Below, one piece after another: positions 62,853 through 64,000 of a stretch of DNA of 64,000 nt; positions within the stretch are counted from its first letter, which is position 1; every line of letters begins with the position of its first letter. The notes under the pieces were generated by a model that worked only from the letters and a program-made list of their open reading frames with translations, made no database searches and was not told the DNA's origin. The position numbers and the translations under genes are program-made. This DNA comes from Fibrobacterota bacterium (GTDB taxonomy: Bacteria; Fibrobacterota; Chitinivibrionia; Chitinivibrionales; FEN-1185), in NCBI GenBank assembly GCA_003165595.1, contig PLWQ01000020.1, positions 21,335-85,334 on the forward strand, read 5' to 3'.

Positions 62853-64000
62853 ATGATGCATTTCCTTCACTCCTCAGGGCTTGTTGTGCTGTTTCTCGCG
62901 GTCGGCCTGGTGGTACTGGGTATTCTGGTGCTTGTTCACGAATTGGGACATTTTCTGGTGGCAAAGGGCTTCGGCATCCGGGTGCTGACGTTTTCCATCG
63001 GGTTCGGCAAGCCGTTGTGGAAGAAGACGGTGGGCGGCACGGAGTACCGGATAAGCGTTGTTCCCTTCGGCGGATTCGTCGCCATGTCCGGCGAGCACCC
63101 GGAAGACAAGCCCACCGTGGAGCCGGGAGATTTTACCTCCAAACCGAAATGGCAGCGCGCCGGAGTCGCGGTCGCCGGTCCCGCCGCTAATTATCTTTTT
63201 GCAATGATCTGCCTGTATGTGGCATTTGTCGCGGGCGTCAACGAGCCGGTGTATCTCAAACGGCCCGTGATAGGCGCGGTCGCCGACAGCTCCAGTGCGC
63301 AAAAGGCCGGTTTGCTGCCGGGCGACAGCATTGTCTCTATGAACGGCAAAGCCGTGCGAACCTGGGAAGACGTGGATCGAGAGCTTTCCCTGAGGGAATC
63401 TCCCTACTCAATAGCATATGTGCGCAACGGCGCCGCAGGAACTGCGATATTCACCCTGCCGCAATGGCGGGGCGGCGGGCTTCCAAAGGACCCGACCGGC
63501 GGGCTGTATCCCTTGTTTTCGCCGACAATCGGGTTTGTCAAGCAGGGAGCCCCGGCGGACGGGGCCGGATTCAAGGCGGGCGACACGGTTGTTTCGATCG
63601 ACGGCTGCTCCGTTGTCTCGTGGGGCCAGCTCACCGACAAGGTGACGCATTTCGAGGGCGCAAAAGGTCCTATGCATTTTGCGGTGAAGCGCGGCGCCGA
63701 CACCGTGGCGCTCACGGTGGTGCCCGCATTCCAGAAGGATGCGGGGTGCTTTCAAATCGGTGTGGGGCGCGGAAATCCCGCCTCGGTGAAAGTTCGTTAC
63801 GGCCCCCTGGGCTCGGCCCGGAAAATGCTTGCCGCGACCTGGGAAAACACCACTTTGGTGTTCAACATCGTCGGCATGCTTTCCACCCGGAAGGTATCCG
63901 CCAAGGAGCTTACGGGCCCGGTGGGCATCATTCAATGGATCGGGATCGTGGCGCTGGCCGGGCCGGTTGAGATTCTCAAGTTCATGGCGCTTATCGGCAT
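62853..64000 (+). CDS. rseP: site-2 metalloprotease RseP, 3' end outside window
   Basis: At least 382 aa from ATG 62853 (a second ATG follows directly). Zinc-binding HELGH (residues 29-33) in the first membrane helix, a periplasmic region with two PDZ domains (AGLLPGDSIVSMNGKAV and AGFKAGDTVVSIDGCSV), then ELTGPVGIIQWIGI, the start of the C-terminal membrane part. It cuts membrane anchor proteins such as anti-sigma factors. The window ends before the LDG motif near the second active-site helix. Confidence 0.95.
   Translation, partial: MMHFLHSSGLVVLFLAVGLVVLGILVLVHELGHFLVAKGFGIRVLTFSIGFGKPLWKKTVGGTEYRISVVPFGGFVAMSGEHPEDKPTVEPGDFTSKPKWQRAGVAVAGPAANYLFAMICLYVAFVAGVNEPVYLKRPVIGAVADSSSAQKAGLLPGDSIVSMNGKAVRTWEDVDRELSLRESPYSIAYVRNGAAGTAIFTLPQWRGGGLPKDPTGGLYPLFSPTIGFVKQGAPADGAGFKAGDTVVSIDGCSVVSWGQLTDKVTHFEGAKGPMHFAVKRGADTVALTVVPAFQKDAGCFQIGVGRGNPASVKVRYGPLGSARKMLAATWENTTLVFNIVGMLSTRKVSAKELTGPVGIIQWIGIVALAGPVEILKFMALIG

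Noticed and set aside
1-64000. CRISPR array
   Set aside because: No regularly spaced direct repeats were seen anywhere in the window.

Overview
The window looks like chromosome of a Gram-negative-type, GC-rich bacterium, probably from the Fibrobacterota (Chitinispirillum-like) or a related FCB lineage. Reasons: a TIGR02147-type protein (a paralogous family I know from Fibrobacter), secreted beta-propeller and GH16 proteins with Por-like C-terminal tails, lipoproteins with clear lipoboxes, and an RseP with two PDZ domains. The taxonomic call is inference; no rRNA gene is present.

Layout. 1-7714: tail of a HAD phosphatase, a 162-bp MITE-like insertion, a Ser/Thr kinase, two twin small lipoproteins, a coiled-coil/LysM-like protein, a PgpH-type HD phosphohydrolase overlapping a HAMP protein, a small membrane protein, then tRNA-Val and tRNA-Asp with a terminator. 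8012-19213: a type I restriction-modification island of visibly lower GC, starting just after tRNA-Asp. It holds hsdM, a HEPN-like gene, hsdS, an AlbA_2 gene joined to an AIPR fragment, tcmP with its three-Cys-motif partner, a broken 5' copy of hsdR, a two-gene DUF1828 module and the intact hsdR. 19214-23525: a decayed stretch of gene remnants, hairpin repeats and one intact beta-propeller gene. 23546-32859: SPFH/NfeD pair, MgtA with a PTS IIA-like protein, and a six-PAS hybrid histidine kinase. 33003-46478: DUF4403 lipoprotein, a possible integron-like gene cassette, GH16 enzyme, Gfo/Idh oxidoreductase, a TIGR02147-LamG chimera, a three-gene amidohydrolase operon, a large Ig/cadherin-like surface protein and a minimal nucleotidyltransferase. 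46522-64000: mostly housekeeping genes: HIT, a HEARO/omega-RNA-like element, smpB, amidase, murI, yebC, ruvCAB, DUF2905, acylphosphatase, DUF4404, tRNA-Arg, an ORF6N gene, a frameshifted repeat lipoprotein, rhomboid, cupin, then uppS-cdsA-dxr-rseP.

How they work together: uppS, cdsA, dxr and rseP form the usual envelope/isoprenoid operon, murI and the amidase serve the cell wall, and ruvCAB resolves Holliday junctions. The hsd island is a composite defence locus in which the core R, M and S genes have taken up at least three cargo modules, with scars of recombination still visible. The most unusual items are the hsdR 5' duplication around cargo, a family of four-hairpin dispersed repeats in three copies, an orphan HEARO-like RNA, the chimeric TIGR02147-LamG gene, and a CdsA with an altered signature residue and a long C-terminal extension.
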